Below are positions 39,922 to 49,773 of a stretch of 64,000 bases of DNA, piece by piece. Source of the stretch: Lachnospiraceae bacterium (lineage in GTDB: Bacteria; Bacillota; Clostridia; Lachnospirales; Lachnospiraceae). Position numbers and translations under genes: made by a program. Numbering within the stretch: the stretch's first letter is position 1; each line of letters begins with the position of its first letter. Location: the NCBI GenBank assembly GCA_910575155.1, contig CAJTDX010000014.1, positions 1 through 64,000 of the forward strand. Direction: 5' to 3'. Under the pieces are notes generated by a model. That model was not told where the DNA came from, made no database searches, and saw nothing but the letters and a program-made list of their open reading frames with translations.

Positions 39922-39962
39922 CGGCTCCCCGGCAGAATATTTTCTGCCAAAGAGCCGCTCAA
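39922..39962 (-). terminator. Terminator of the 2200-aa surface-protein gene
   Basis: Minus strand GAGCGGCTC..GGCAGAA...TTCTGCC..GAGCCGCTTTTTC. Confidence 0.8.
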
Positions 39963-40042
39963 TTACTTATTCATGTTCCAATACGATCGGTATGGATCGT
40001 TCTTTCATATCCTCATATGTCGAGAGCTGTGAAACGTTTGTT

Positions 40043-43000
40043 TTACTCTGCCGCAGGCGTATTCGCCGCATAGGCAATCACATAGATGCGCTCCACTCCG
40101 TTTGACGCTTTCACGCTTACACGGTCTGTGTAATAGTATGTGTCGCTTACCCAATTGTCTTCCTCATCATAGTAGGAATGAGATGTTGACTCCCCACTGT
40201 ACTTCCAGCCTGCCTCTCCCTTGCGGGTTACTGTAGTCTGGCTCCCCTCCGGCAGCGTCAATTTGTAACTCTCTCCTAATTCCTGATTGTTTCCCTTTAC
40301 ATAGATCACATACACACTTTCAGAAGTCGGCGCAGTTTCTTCTCCTTCTTCGGTCGTCAGATACATGGTTTTGGTATACTCAGAAATTTCCGTATGCACA
40401 TATTCATTTCCCGCATCTGAGATTCCGCTTACTGTTGCTCCACTTTCGTCCTGAACATAGGCAATCACATAAATGCGCTCTGCTCCATTTGACGCTTTTA
40501 CGCTTACACGATCTGTGTAATAGTACGTGTCGCTTATCGAATTGTTTTCCTCGTCATAGTAGTAATGATACGTTGACTCCCCACTGTACTTCCAGCCTGC
40601 CTCTCCCTTGTGGATTACTGTAGTCTGGCTTCCCTCTGGCAGTGTCAATTGGTAGCTCTCTCCTAATTCCTGATTGTTTCCTTTTACAAATATCATATAT
40701 ACACTTTCAGAAGTTGGCGCAGTTTCTTCTCCTTCTTCGGTCGTCAGATACATGGTTTGGGTATACTCGGAAATTTGCGTATGCACATATTCATTTCCTG
40801 CATCCGAAATCTCACTTATCTTCGTTCCGCTTTCATCCTGCGTATAGGCAATCACATAGATGCGCTCCGCTCCATTTGATGCTTTCACACTTACACGATC
40901 TGAATAATAATAATCATCATATATGTATGTATCATTATCATTATATCCATGGTTCTCAGAATCTCTGACGTAGTTCCAGCCAGCTTCTCCTTTGCGGATC
41001 GTACTGGTGATTTGCGCCCCGTCCGGTAAAGACAATTGATAACTGCTTCCTAAGGTCTTATTATTTCCTTTTACATAAATCATATGTACGCTTTCATAAG
41101 CAGATGCATTTTCCTCCCCTTCTGTCACATTTAACTGCAGATTGCGGATTACACTGTAAACGGTGTGATACACGTATGTGTTTTGCTCATCTGTAATATC
41201 GCTTACAACAGCGCCCCTCTCATCCTGCGCATAGGCAACCAGATAAATTCTTCTTGCTCCATTTGATGCTTCTACCGTAACACGGTCTTCGTAAGTATAG
41301 GTACAGTATACATATTCACCTGATTCTTCATCATAATAATCATTTTCTTCCGAATCCTCCTCGTAATTCCAGCCAGCTTCCCCTTTGTGGATCGTACTGG
41401 TAATTTTACTTCCCTCCGGAATCTCCAGGTGATAACTGCTTCCTAAGGTCTTGTTCGCTCCATTGATGTAAATCATATACACCTTTTCTGTAGGATATTC
41501 CTCTTCCTCCGTAGGTTTCAAGGATATATTATTGGAACTGTCAGCTATGTTCACTTTTTGATACGTATTTCCAGTATCTGTAACTCCTTTTACAATCGTT
41601 CCTCTTTCATCCTGTGCATAGGCAATCAGATAAATTCTCTTTGCTCCATTTGATGCCTCTACCGTAACACGGTCTTCATAAGTATAGGTACAATATACAT
41701 ATTCATCTGATTCTTCATCATAATAATCATTTTCTTCCGAATCCTCTTCGTAATTCCAGCCAGCTTCCCCTTTGTGGATCGTACTGGTAATTTTACTTCT
41801 TTCCGGAATCTCCAGGCGATAACTGCTTCCCAATGTCTTGCTCGCTCCACTGATGTAAATCATATACACCTCTTCCGCAGGATATTCCTCTTCCTCCGTA
41901 GGCTTCAATGATATTTTACGGGAATAATTAGATATACTCACATTATGATACGTATTTGCTGTGTCTGTAATTCCTTTTACAACAGCGCCGCTCTCATCCT
42001 GCTGATAAGCTACTAAATACATAACTGTGTTCGCATCCCTGGTCACTGTAATCTTAGCGGTAAATTCCGACGCATAACTCCAGTTTCCATCCGCATATGT
42101 TACAGACGCCGACGCGCCTGCTGGTACGTCTACCTTCAGATCCTGCGGACATTTTGCTGCTTCACCTGTCAAATCTACTCTGTAATATTTCTCGTTTGTC
42201 TCACTGGATGTGGACAATCTGCTTGAGATATCCACAGAACAAATTTTGCTCTGTACACTGGTAATGTCACGGATTCGCAGACCACTGATATCCTGTTTGT
42301 AAATTACCGGATACGCCTGTCTGTCTTCCGTTGTATCGTCTGTAACAATAATTGTGCCGACTTCACCGTACTCACCCTCTTCAACGGTGTTGAATGAAGC
42401 TGTATAGCCCGGATTCGTTTTGATATTCAGAGAACTGCCCGCTCCCAGCTCCGTTTCACTTCCTGTAATATAAATGCAGTCATCATAATCTGTATCCAGA
42501 TATACTTTCTTTAACTGATTTTCTGTACTGCTGATGCCGCGGATATTGCAGGATAAATTCGATTTTCCATATACAATATAATAAATCCGCTCTTTCCCAT
42601 TGGCTGCCGTAACCGTGATCCTGGCATTGGAAGACTGATAATCCCAGCTCTCAGAACCAGTGGTATACTCTATTTTGGCTGAAGCTCCTGCTTTTGTATG
42701 TATCTGCAGATTCTCTCCCAGCTCAGAATTCATTCCCTGCAGTTCAATCGTATAATACGTGTTGGAATTGTATGTTTCCATATCTTCATAATACGCAGTA
42801 TACATATTATCCGGATCATAAATGCCTATGATCTCTGCATCCGAAGTATCTTCATAATAATAGATATTATATACCTGTCTGGCACCATTGGTATTGGTCA
42901 CGATCATGACTGTTTCCGGTTTATTACTATAATAATCCTCACCGTAATATTCATCCGGACTCATTAACTCATAGGAAGCTCCCGGAGAAACCTCCGCTGT

Positions 43001-46000
43001 CCAGTTTGTTCCCATTTCCTTATTTTCACCAAACACACGATAGGAAGCTGAATAATCCTCATCATACCAATTCCAGTAGCCAGTTTCTTCCTGCTCTATA
43101 ATGTGGTTCGTTGTATCTGTAATCTTAAGCAGTTCCGCTCCGAAAGGCTTGTAGTATACCTTATAATCTTTTGTAGCTCCCGTGGCGTCTTTCTTCAAAT
43201 GCAGCACCAGATCTACTCTATCTCCATAAGTCCAGGTTCCTTCTTCTGCATCTGCGGCATACTCACGGGAAGTAATGCTGATTCCATCCATCAGTTTGAT
43301 CTCAAGCTCTCTGCCAATATCGGAATTGTACCCTCCAGTATATCCACAACTGGAATTATCACGTACTTCTGTCTTCCAGCCTGTATTACCAGGATCTTTA
43401 ATATCTTCTACCCAGTATTCTTTGTTTTCAGACTGGTAATAACGGAAATAATAATTCGTGGACACTCCTAACGCCGCATTCTGCAGAACCAAACGATAGT
43501 CATGGTTATAATAATAGTAATCATCACTATCATTATCCTCTAATTTTTCCAATTGATACGAGGTATTTGCATCCTTCATGACAGCTTCAAAATCAGTCAG
43601 GCTTTCCGCACTTCCCGAGATACTGTACAGGTCATGATCTGATTCGAAATAGCCATAACTATTCTTAACTTCGCCTTCCGCCTTGATCTGATCTATAATA
43701 AAACAATTCTGCAGCTTTTCAAGCAGCGCCTGCAGTCTTGTATGGTAATCCTCAAGCTGCGCGGCAGTTGTCTTCTTTAACAGATAATTTCCGGCCGCTT
43801 CATCAATAAGCTGCTGATCCTTCGAAAATGCCGCTGCATCAATCACTTCAAACTGTATAAGCTGATTCAGAATTTTGCCAATCTCTGCACGCACTGATGT
43901 ATTAGGCTTCCCGTTGTAAACCTCGTCTGCCACCGTAAATGATCCGGTAACGTTATTATAACTTCCCACAAACCATACGCCGCCTGTCTGCTGCGGCATT
44001 TTAACGGTATCAACCAGGCGGCTGCCTTTATAGATTTTAACTACCGGATTGGATGTATAGAGCTGGCTTCCGGTTCCTCCGTTGGTATAATCCTGCACAA
44101 ATACCTTATACTGTCCCGGTGTGAGCGTTTTGACCGTAATCGTTTCCGGTCCCTCATATGCCTTATCATCAACGTCAAGATTTGCAAAACGTGAAACATA
44201 TCTTCCGTCCATCAGATAACCCGACCATGTATTCTGAGATGAAAAATACACGCCGTATTCTGTATTTTCAAACGGATTCGGTCCATAAAGGTGAATATCC
44301 AAATCGGCACTGACGCCCTCTTTCTCTGCATCCCAGGTAAGCACAAAACGCACTTCATCAGAATCCAGTCTCTTAGATACGGTCAGATTGCGTGTGACTG
44401 TCGCTTCCGCCTGGACAGAAACGTTCTCGTAGGAAGACATATATTCTGGTTCCTCTGACGGATCACGAACCTGTATCGTATACTGGCCCGGTGTGAGATC
44501 AGAAAAACGATAGGCCCCTTCTTCATCAGAAAGCATCCTGCCCACTTCATTCGTGGTAATATTGTTAATTCCTTTACGCAGAATAACAGTTAAGCCTTTT
44601 TCTATGGGTTCTCCCGTCGAGGCGTCAATCAGCACACCTGTGACTGACCCTGCTTTACCGGCCTCATCCATTAAAATAATATCGCTCACTTCATATGATC
44701 TGTCTTCATTGTAATTATAATCAATATAAATATTCTGTGTGATAAGCTGATATCCTTCTGCTTCCACCACTACCACATAGTTTCCGATCATAACGGACTC
44801 AAATGTATAATTGCCCGCATCGTCTGTATCTGTTTTTTTGGTACTGCTGCCGTCCAGATAAACAGATATATTATCATTGGTAATATTCATGGAATAACGC
44901 ACCAGATATACGGTCGCTTCTATCGTGTTTTCCGTGTCCGCTGCATCTTTGTAAATCTTACCTGTCACGGTTGTCTTCGGCAAATCTGTTAAATCTTCGC
45001 TGTTTTCTGCGATTACCGTCCTGTTTTCGCCTGTGCTGTCAATCGTAACGCTGATCGTGCCAAGGCCGCAGATTTCCGGAATATCATTTTCACCGCTGAC
45101 TTTTACAGCCGTCTGTTCCCCGCCTGGTCCCACTACCAGTTTATATTTGGTGGTAGAATAAATATCAAGCGGAACGTACGTCGTAATTTGCCCATAGTCC
45201 TCTCTGCCATTATAATACTCGCACTTAATAGGGCTTGCTGCGGAATCGCCCTTCACCAGCACTTTTGCAGCAGAGGCAATTAAAAGCTCCTGAAGATTTC
45301 CATTATTATCTACGGTAATGGATTCTGTGCTGTCCAGAAGATATACATTCGGTCTGCCCTGCCCATCTACCGTTAAATGGCCTGAGGCGCTGTCGATAAA
45401 AATTTTGTTGCCGCTCTTTTCACACCAGGTATCTTCTGCAATTTCTCTGATTAACACCTGTTTAAACTGAGCGCTGTTGTCAATAGTAGCTTTGGGCGCA
45501 TCCACCACAAGCGTCACATTCTCATACGTTCCTTCCGGAATCGTGATCTGACTCTCCTGGCTTTTCAGGGTAAGTAATACTTCTTTCCCAGCCGACGCGC
45601 TCAGCGCTTCTGTCAGTTCCTGTTGGGAAGATACTTCCTGAGACTCAATTCCTTCTTCTGAGACAGTGACCTTCATGGAGGCTGATACCCTTCCGTCCTG
45701 CTGTGAAACTGCAGTAATTGTAGCGGTTCCAGGCGTGAGCGCCATAATTTCGCCCTGTGCAGATACCACTGCTGCAATACTGTCATCCGTACTGCTCCAC
45801 ACAATATCCTGATCTGTTACCTCAGTCAGCGGCGTAAACGTAACCTTACACTTATGCTGTTCTCCCAGTTGCAGCGCGATCTCCTGCTGGTCCAAGGCAA
45901 TGGAAAACTTGGGTTCATCCACCGGAACGTCCGGATTAGGCGGTTCTGGTTTGGGATCTGGATCCGGTTTGGGATCTGGCTTAGGATCCGGCGTGGGAGT

Positions 46001-46645
46001 TGGAGTAGGTGTAGGCGTCGGCGTGGGAGTTGGGGTCGGTGCGGGTGGTTTTGAGTTTTTCTTCGCACTTGCCACACGGATAATCTTTTTTACCCTGGAG
46101 CGGTCCGCCGCCAAAATTGTAATTTTGGCATTTCCCGGTTTTAATGCTTTCACCTTGCCTTTATTGCTTACAGAAACAACCGACGGCTTACTACTTTTAT
46201 AAATCAGCCGCTTAACAGTTGCCTTCTTAGGAGAAACTGAGGCTGAGATCTGAGCGGTCTGTCCTACTGTGAGTTTCATGTTGGAAGCCATAATTTTCTT
46301 AACAGGCGTTCCCACCGTAATCTTGCAGACTGCTCTTTTTTTGCCCGCTGTCACAGTAATCACAGCTTTCCCTTTGGATGCCTTAGCCTGGACTACGCCC
46401 TTATTATTCACTGCCGCAACTTTGGGATTGCTTGTTTTCCAGGTAATTTTGGCTTTTGCAGATTTCGGCGTTACCGTGGCCTTTAATCTCAGCTTCTCTC
46501 CTTTTTTTAATACATATTCCTTATACTTTAACGTAACCTTTTTGACGGCAGGTTTTTTTGCCGCCTGTGCCTGGGCTGGCATAAGACCGACAACTAAAAC
46601 CAATGTCAGCAAAAACGCCAGCAGCCTTTTTCCTTTTTTTAACAT
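40043..46645 (-). CDS. Very large secreted protein: Ig-like (Big_2) domains, TP/DPKP linker, carboxypeptidase-regulatory-like domains, long C-terminal repeat array
   Basis: 2200 aa; signal peptide MLKKGKRLLAFLLTLVLVVGLMPAQAQA, KKITWKTSNPKVAAVNNKGVVQAKASGKAVITV-type Big_2 blocks, (TP)n linker, ~129-aa repeats. No LPXTG motif seen. Confidence 0.9.
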   Translation of the reverse strand: MLKKGKRLLAFLLTLVLVVGLMPAQAQAAKKPAVKKVTLKYKEYVLKKGEKLRLKATVTPKSAKAKITWKTSNPKVAAVNNKGVVQAKASKGKAVITVTAGKKRAVCKITVGTPVKKIMASNMKLTVGQTAQISASVSPKKATVKRLIYKSSKPSVVSVSNKGKVKALKPGNAKITILAADRSRVKKIIRVASAKKNSKPPAPTPTPTPTPTPTPTPTPDPKPDPKPDPDPKPEPPNPDVPVDEPKFSIALDQQEIALQLGEQHKCKVTFTPLTEVTDQDIVWSSTDDSIAAVVSAQGEIMALTPGTATITAVSQQDGRVSASMKVTVSEEGIESQEVSSQQELTEALSASAGKEVLLTLKSQESQITIPEGTYENVTLVVDAPKATIDNSAQFKQVLIREIAEDTWCEKSGNKIFIDSASGHLTVDGQGRPNVYLLDSTESITVDNNGNLQELLIASAAKVLVKGDSAASPIKCEYYNGREDYGQITTYVPLDIYSTTKYKLVVGPGGEQTAVKVSGENDIPEICGLGTISVTIDSTGENRTVIAENSEDLTDLPKTTVTGKIYKDAADTENTIEATVYLVRYSMNITNDNISVYLDGSSTKKTDTDDAGNYTFESVMIGNYVVVVEAEGYQLITQNIYIDYNYNEDRSYEVSDIILMDEAGKAGSVTGVLIDASTGEPIEKGLTVILRKGINNITTNEVGRMLSDEEGAYRFSDLTPGQYTIQVRDPSEEPEYMSSYENVSVQAEATVTRNLTVSKRLDSDEVRFVLTWDAEKEGVSADLDIHLYGPNPFENTEYGVYFSSQNTWSGYLMDGRYVSRFANLDVDDKAYEGPETITVKTLTPGQYKVFVQDYTNGGTGSQLYTSNPVVKIYKGSRLVDTVKMPQQTGGVWFVGSYNNVTGSFTVADEVYNGKPNTSVRAEIGKILNQLIQFEVIDAAAFSKDQQLIDEAAGNYLLKKTTAAQLEDYHTRLQALLEKLQNCFIIDQIKAEGEVKNSYGYFESDHDLYSISGSAESLTDFEAVMKDANTSYQLEKLEDNDSDDYYYYNHDYRLVLQNAALGVSTNYYFRYYQSENKEYWVEDIKDPGNTGWKTEVRDNSSCGYTGGYNSDIGRELEIKLMDGISITSREYAADAEEGTWTYGDRVDLVLHLKKDATGATKDYKVYYKPFGAELLKITDTTNHIIEQEETGYWNWYDEDYSASYRVFGENKEMGTNWTAEVSPGASYELMSPDEYYGEDYYSNKPETVMIVTNTNGARQVYNIYYYEDTSDAEIIGIYDPDNMYTAYYEDMETYNSNTYYTIELQGMNSELGENLQIHTKAGASAKIEYTTGSESWDYQSSNARITVTAANGKERIYYIVYGKSNLSCNIRGISSTENQLKKVYLDTDYDDCIYITGSETELGAGSSLNIKTNPGYTASFNTVEEGEYGEVGTIIVTDDTTEDRQAYPVIYKQDISGLRIRDITSVQSKICSVDISSRLSTSSETNEKYYRVDLTGEAAKCPQDLKVDVPAGASASVTYADGNWSYASEFTAKITVTRDANTVMYLVAYQQDESGAVVKGITDTANTYHNVSISNYSRKISLKPTEEEEYPAEEVYMIYISGASKTLGSSYRLEIPERSKITSTIHKGEAGWNYEEDSEENDYYDEESDEYVYCTYTYEDRVTVEASNGAKRIYLIAYAQDERGTIVKGVTDTGNTYQKVNIADSSNNISLKPTEEEEYPTEKVYMIYINGANKTLGSSYHLEIPEGSKITSTIHKGEAGWNYEEDSEENDYYDEESGEYVYCTYTYEDRVTVEASNGARRIYLVAYAQDERGAVVSDITDEQNTYVYHTVYSVIRNLQLNVTEGEENASAYESVHMIYVKGNNKTLGSSYQLSLPDGAQITSTIRKGEAGWNYVRDSENHGYNDNDTYIYDDYYYSDRVSVKASNGAERIYVIAYTQDESGTKISEISDAGNEYVHTQISEYTQTMYLTTEEGEETAPTSESVYMIFVKGNNQELGESYQLTLPEGSQTTVIHKGEAGWKYSGESTYHYYYDEENNSISDTYYYTDRVSVKASNGAERIYVIAYVQDESGATVSGISDAGNEYVHTEISEYTKTMYLTTEEGEETAPTSESVYVIYVKGNNQELGESYKLTLPEGSQTTVTRKGEAGWKYSGESTSHSYYDEEDNWVSDTYYYTDRVSVKASNGVERIYVIAYAANTPAAE
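40060..41960 (-). repeat. ~388-bp tandem coding repeats
   Basis: The segment cataggcaatcacata(g/a)atgcgctc..tccatttgacgct recurs at about 40070, 40458, 40846, 41230 and 41618. Confidence 0.85.
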
Positions 46646-46892
46646 AAATATCCTCCTTTTGTTCTTCTCCGGAATGAAATCTGTCTGTTTTCAAACAACA
46701 TTTACAATCCGGGCCCTTCCTTGTCTATACTACCATAGCACATATTTACATGTTGTCAATCTATTTAATTCAAAACAGCGAGGCGGTTTGCCCAAATTTT
46801 CAGCCATTTCGCACTTTTGATACAGCATTGCATAAGATAGCCGCCTGCAAAACAGACAGCTCTCAACGTCTGACTGCCGACCAAATGGAGCG

Positions 46893-48134
46893 TCAATACG
46901 CATAAGGTATCTGCACTACAAAAACACTCCCCTGACGCTTTTCTCCATACTGCGAAGATACGGTTATGTTGCCTCCATGCCGTTCTAAAATCTCTCTGGT
47001 AAGATACAGTCCCACACCGGATCCTTCTGTCTGGCGGACCTGCTCTGCTTCTCCTCTGTAAAACCGCTGAAAAATCTTGTGAAGGGCGTCCCTGGGAATA
47101 CCAATGCCCTGATCCTCGATCTCGATCCGCAGAAAGGTAATAAGTCTGATCATACGAATACGGATTTTCGTATTTTGCGGACTGTACTTTACCGCATTTT
47201 CCAGAATATTAATAAAAGCCTCACAAAGCCATTTCACATCGTGAGGAATTATCATTTCTGCCAAATCTTCTGTTTTCTCAAATTCTATATCTATCTGTTT
47301 TTCCTCTGCTTTCAGTAACACACGGTTGACTGCAGACACCAATGTTTCTAAAATATCCGCCGGTTCTCTGCGGATTTGAATCATCCCGGTTTCCATGCGG
47401 GAAATATTTACCAAAGCTCCCACCAGCTCCTCCAGACCCGTAAGCTGCCTGGTACACTGTTGCAAAAATTCCCGTTCTTCCGCCTGGGTGAGATCCTCCT
47501 GACTCAAAATTTCAAAACATGCTTTCAGACCGGCAACCGGCGTTTTCAATTGATGGGAAATATCTGTCACCAGGCTTCTGGTTTCTTCCTTCTCCTTCCC
47601 CAGCCTTTCTTCATTATAACGAAGCTGCTCGCTCAAGGCCGCAAGCTGCCCCGCAATCCGTTCCAGTTCCGTTTCTTTTTCACTGAGCCGTTCTATAAAA
47701 TCCGTTTCATAAACGTGACCGGAAAACTGTTCCAACACCCGGGACAATTCTTCCAGTTCCTGCCGGTGCTGTTTCTTCCACTGTTCTGCCAGCCAATACA
47801 GGGAGAAAAGATACAACAGATAAACGAAACCAGAACACATAACAATCGTTCGCACCGTTCTCTTTCTTTCGAGACTAAAACTATTTTCCTGTCCTTCCAG
47901 ATAGCCATAAGCTTTCAGTTTTTCCGCCCCTGCTTTCCCCTGACGATCTTCCGCTCCTTTTAACAGCTCTGACGCTGCCTGAAGACTGTCCCTGCCTTTT
48001 TGCTGTTCTTCTATCATAACGGTAAGAATCCGAATCTTTTCCTGATAGCTGTGATTCGCACTGCCGATCAAATACCAGTCCGTAAACATCAGCAACAACG
48101 CTCCCACAATTGCCGGAAACAAAAATTTTCTCAT
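46893..48134 (-). CDS. Sensor histidine kinase
   Basis: LVTDISHQLKTPVAGLKACFEIL; IEDQGIGIPRDALHKIFQRFYRGEAEQVRQTEGSGVGLYLTREI. Start overlaps the RR stop (ATGA). Confidence 0.95.
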   Translation of the reverse strand: MRKFLFPAIVGALLLMFTDWYLIGSANHSYQEKIRILTVMIEEQQKGRDSLQAASELLKGAEDRQGKAGAEKLKAYGYLEGQENSFSLERKRTVRTIVMCSGFVYLLYLFSLYWLAEQWKKQHRQELEELSRVLEQFSGHVYETDFIERLSEKETELERIAGQLAALSEQLRYNEERLGKEKEETRSLVTDISHQLKTPVAGLKACFEILSQEDLTQAEEREFLQQCTRQLTGLEELVGALVNISRMETGMIQIRREPADILETLVSAVNRVLLKAEEKQIDIEFEKTEDLAEMIIPHDVKWLCEAFINILENAVKYSPQNTKIRIRMIRLITFLRIEIEDQGIGIPRDALHKIFQRFYRGEAEQVRQTEGSGVGLYLTREILERHGGNITVSSQYGEKRQGSVFVVQIPYAY

Positions 48135-48832
48135 CTTCTGCACTCCTTGTCCCATAAATAACCAATTCCACGGACATTTTTAATATACTCCGGTCTGGAA
48201 CAGTCCGGTTCGATTTTCTCCCGCAGCCTGCGGATATTGACAGCAATGGTATTTTCATCCACAAAATCCCCTTCCGCATCAAAAAGCTGTTCCAGAAGCT
48301 GGTTTTTAGACAAAATCTGTTTGGGATGTTCCATAAAAACCTGCAGCATTTTCCATTCATTTCTGGTAAGCGAAATCTCTCTGCCCGCTGCCACTACCCG
48401 CATTTCTTTCACAAAAAAACAGATCGTACCGGACTCAATCCGCTCCTGCGCCGTCCCCTGCCGCTTCTTAAAAAATGCCTGCACCTTAAGTCTTAACACT
48501 GACAGACTGAAGGGTTTGGTAATGTAATCGTCTGCGCCCGCCTCATATCCCATTACCTGGTCCACTTCCTGGTCCAACGCGGTCAGAACTATAATATGTA
48601 CCCCGCTTTCTCTGCGCACTTCTCTGACAAACTCCAGCCCGCTCCCATCGGGAAGCGTAATATCACAGATTATAAGCTGTATTTCCTGCTGGTGAAACAT
48701 CGTTCTCGCCTGTGCGACTGACTTACAGGAATATACCTGACAGCCGTCTTTCTCTAACACAAAAGTAATTCCGCGATTGATACTCTCATCATCTTCTACT
48801 ATTAATATTGAATTCAAAGTCTCCATCTCCAT
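48131..48832 (-). CDS. OmpR-family response regulator
   Basis: SILIVEDDESINRGITFVLEKDG...GYEAGADDYITKPFSLSVLRLK. Confidence 0.95.
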   Translation of the reverse strand: MEMETLNSILIVEDDESINRGITFVLEKDGCQVYSCKSVAQARTMFHQQEIQLIICDITLPDGSGLEFVREVRRESGVHIIVLTALDQEVDQVMGYEAGADDYITKPFSLSVLRLKVQAFFKKRQGTAQERIESGTICFFVKEMRVVAAGREISLTRNEWKMLQVFMEHPKQILSKNQLLEQLFDAEGDFVDENTIAVNIRRLREKIEPDCSRPEYIKNVRGIGYLWDKECRR

Positions 48833-48848
48833 TTTTTATATTACAGGT

Positions 48849-49352
48849 CTAATTCTGCATATCATTGATTAATTTTGTTAAGCGCTGAATTAATATAGAT
48901 GAAAGAATGCCGATTAATACGCCCGAAATTGTACCTGATAAAATCAGCACAGGAAGATAATATAAAAGTCCTGCTGTCTCCACCACCAGCGCGGCAGCTA
49001 TTATCTGTCCCAGATTGTGAAATACCCCTCCCAGTACACTGACCCCGGTAACTGAAAACAGATTGCTCCGCTTTACCAAAATCATTATAATAAGACTTAA
49101 CATCCCACCTGCCAGGCTGTAAATCATCATTGACAGATTTGCAAAGGTAAATCCCGTCAGCAAAATCCGTACCAGGGACAACGTAAATGCCGCCCTCGCA
49201 CTGATGATATACAACGTCACCATTACCGCCAGATTTGCCAGGCCCAGCTTAATGCCGGGAATCCCCAGATTGACCGGCAACAGAAACTCTATGTAGGAGA
49301 ACACCAGGGCCAGCGCTGTGAGCATTCCCATGTAAGCTGTTTTCTTCGCCAT
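48849..49352 (-). CDS. Gx transporter family membrane protein
   Basis: GMLTALALVFSYIEFLLPVNLGIPGIKLGLANLAVMVTLYI; next to NusG-II and ApbE genes. Confidence 0.85.
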   Translation of the reverse strand: MAKKTAYMGMLTALALVFSYIEFLLPVNLGIPGIKLGLANLAVMVTLYIISARAAFTLSLVRILLTGFTFANLSMMIYSLAGGMLSLIIMILVKRSNLFSVTGVSVLGGVFHNLGQIIAAALVVETAGLLYYLPVLILSGTISGVLIGILSSILIQRLTKLINDMQN

Positions 49353-49398
49353 ATTTTTCTCCGTTTCACAATATTTATACTAAAAGTAAAATTTATCA

Positions 49399-49773
49399 TT
49401 AATTTGTTTCAGCATCTATGTCTAACTTCTCTCCATTTTCGATTTCCACCACCACCCGGTTTGGCAGGCAGACCAGGCTCTCTCCCTGGCCGCTGACCGG
49501 ACGGTGATTCACACATACCTTATCCGGACAAGACGCCTCTGTGATCTTTGCTTTTCCATTCTTTATCTCAAAAATATTATATGCTCCATGATCCTGGCGT
49601 ATCTCAAGAGTGATATTATGCGATAAAGAATACCGCCCTTTCTCTTCACCGTCCAGATAAATCACCGCCTCCGGCTCTCTGGTACTGAATCCGGAATATA
49701 ATTTTATTCCGCCAAAAACGGCCAGTGAAAGCAACGCCAGCGCCACAACTAATATTACATCATTTTTTTTCAT
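49399..49773 (-). CDS. NusG domain II-containing protein
   Basis: MKKNDVILVVALALLSLAVFGGIKLY...ITEASCPDKVCVNHRPVSGQGESLVCLPNRVVVEI. Start re-assigned from 49923. Confidence 0.88.
   Translation of the reverse strand: MKKNDVILVVALALLSLAVFGGIKLYSGFSTREPEAVIYLDGEEKGRYSLSHNITLEIRQDHGAYNIFEIKNGKAKITEASCPDKVCVNHRPVSGQGESLVCLPNRVVVEIENGEKLDIDAETN

Noticed and set aside
43140-43200. DATGAT in the 2200-aa protein as an ApbE flavinylation site
   Set aside because: Lacks the trailing S/T and FMN-binding domain context; likely coincidence.
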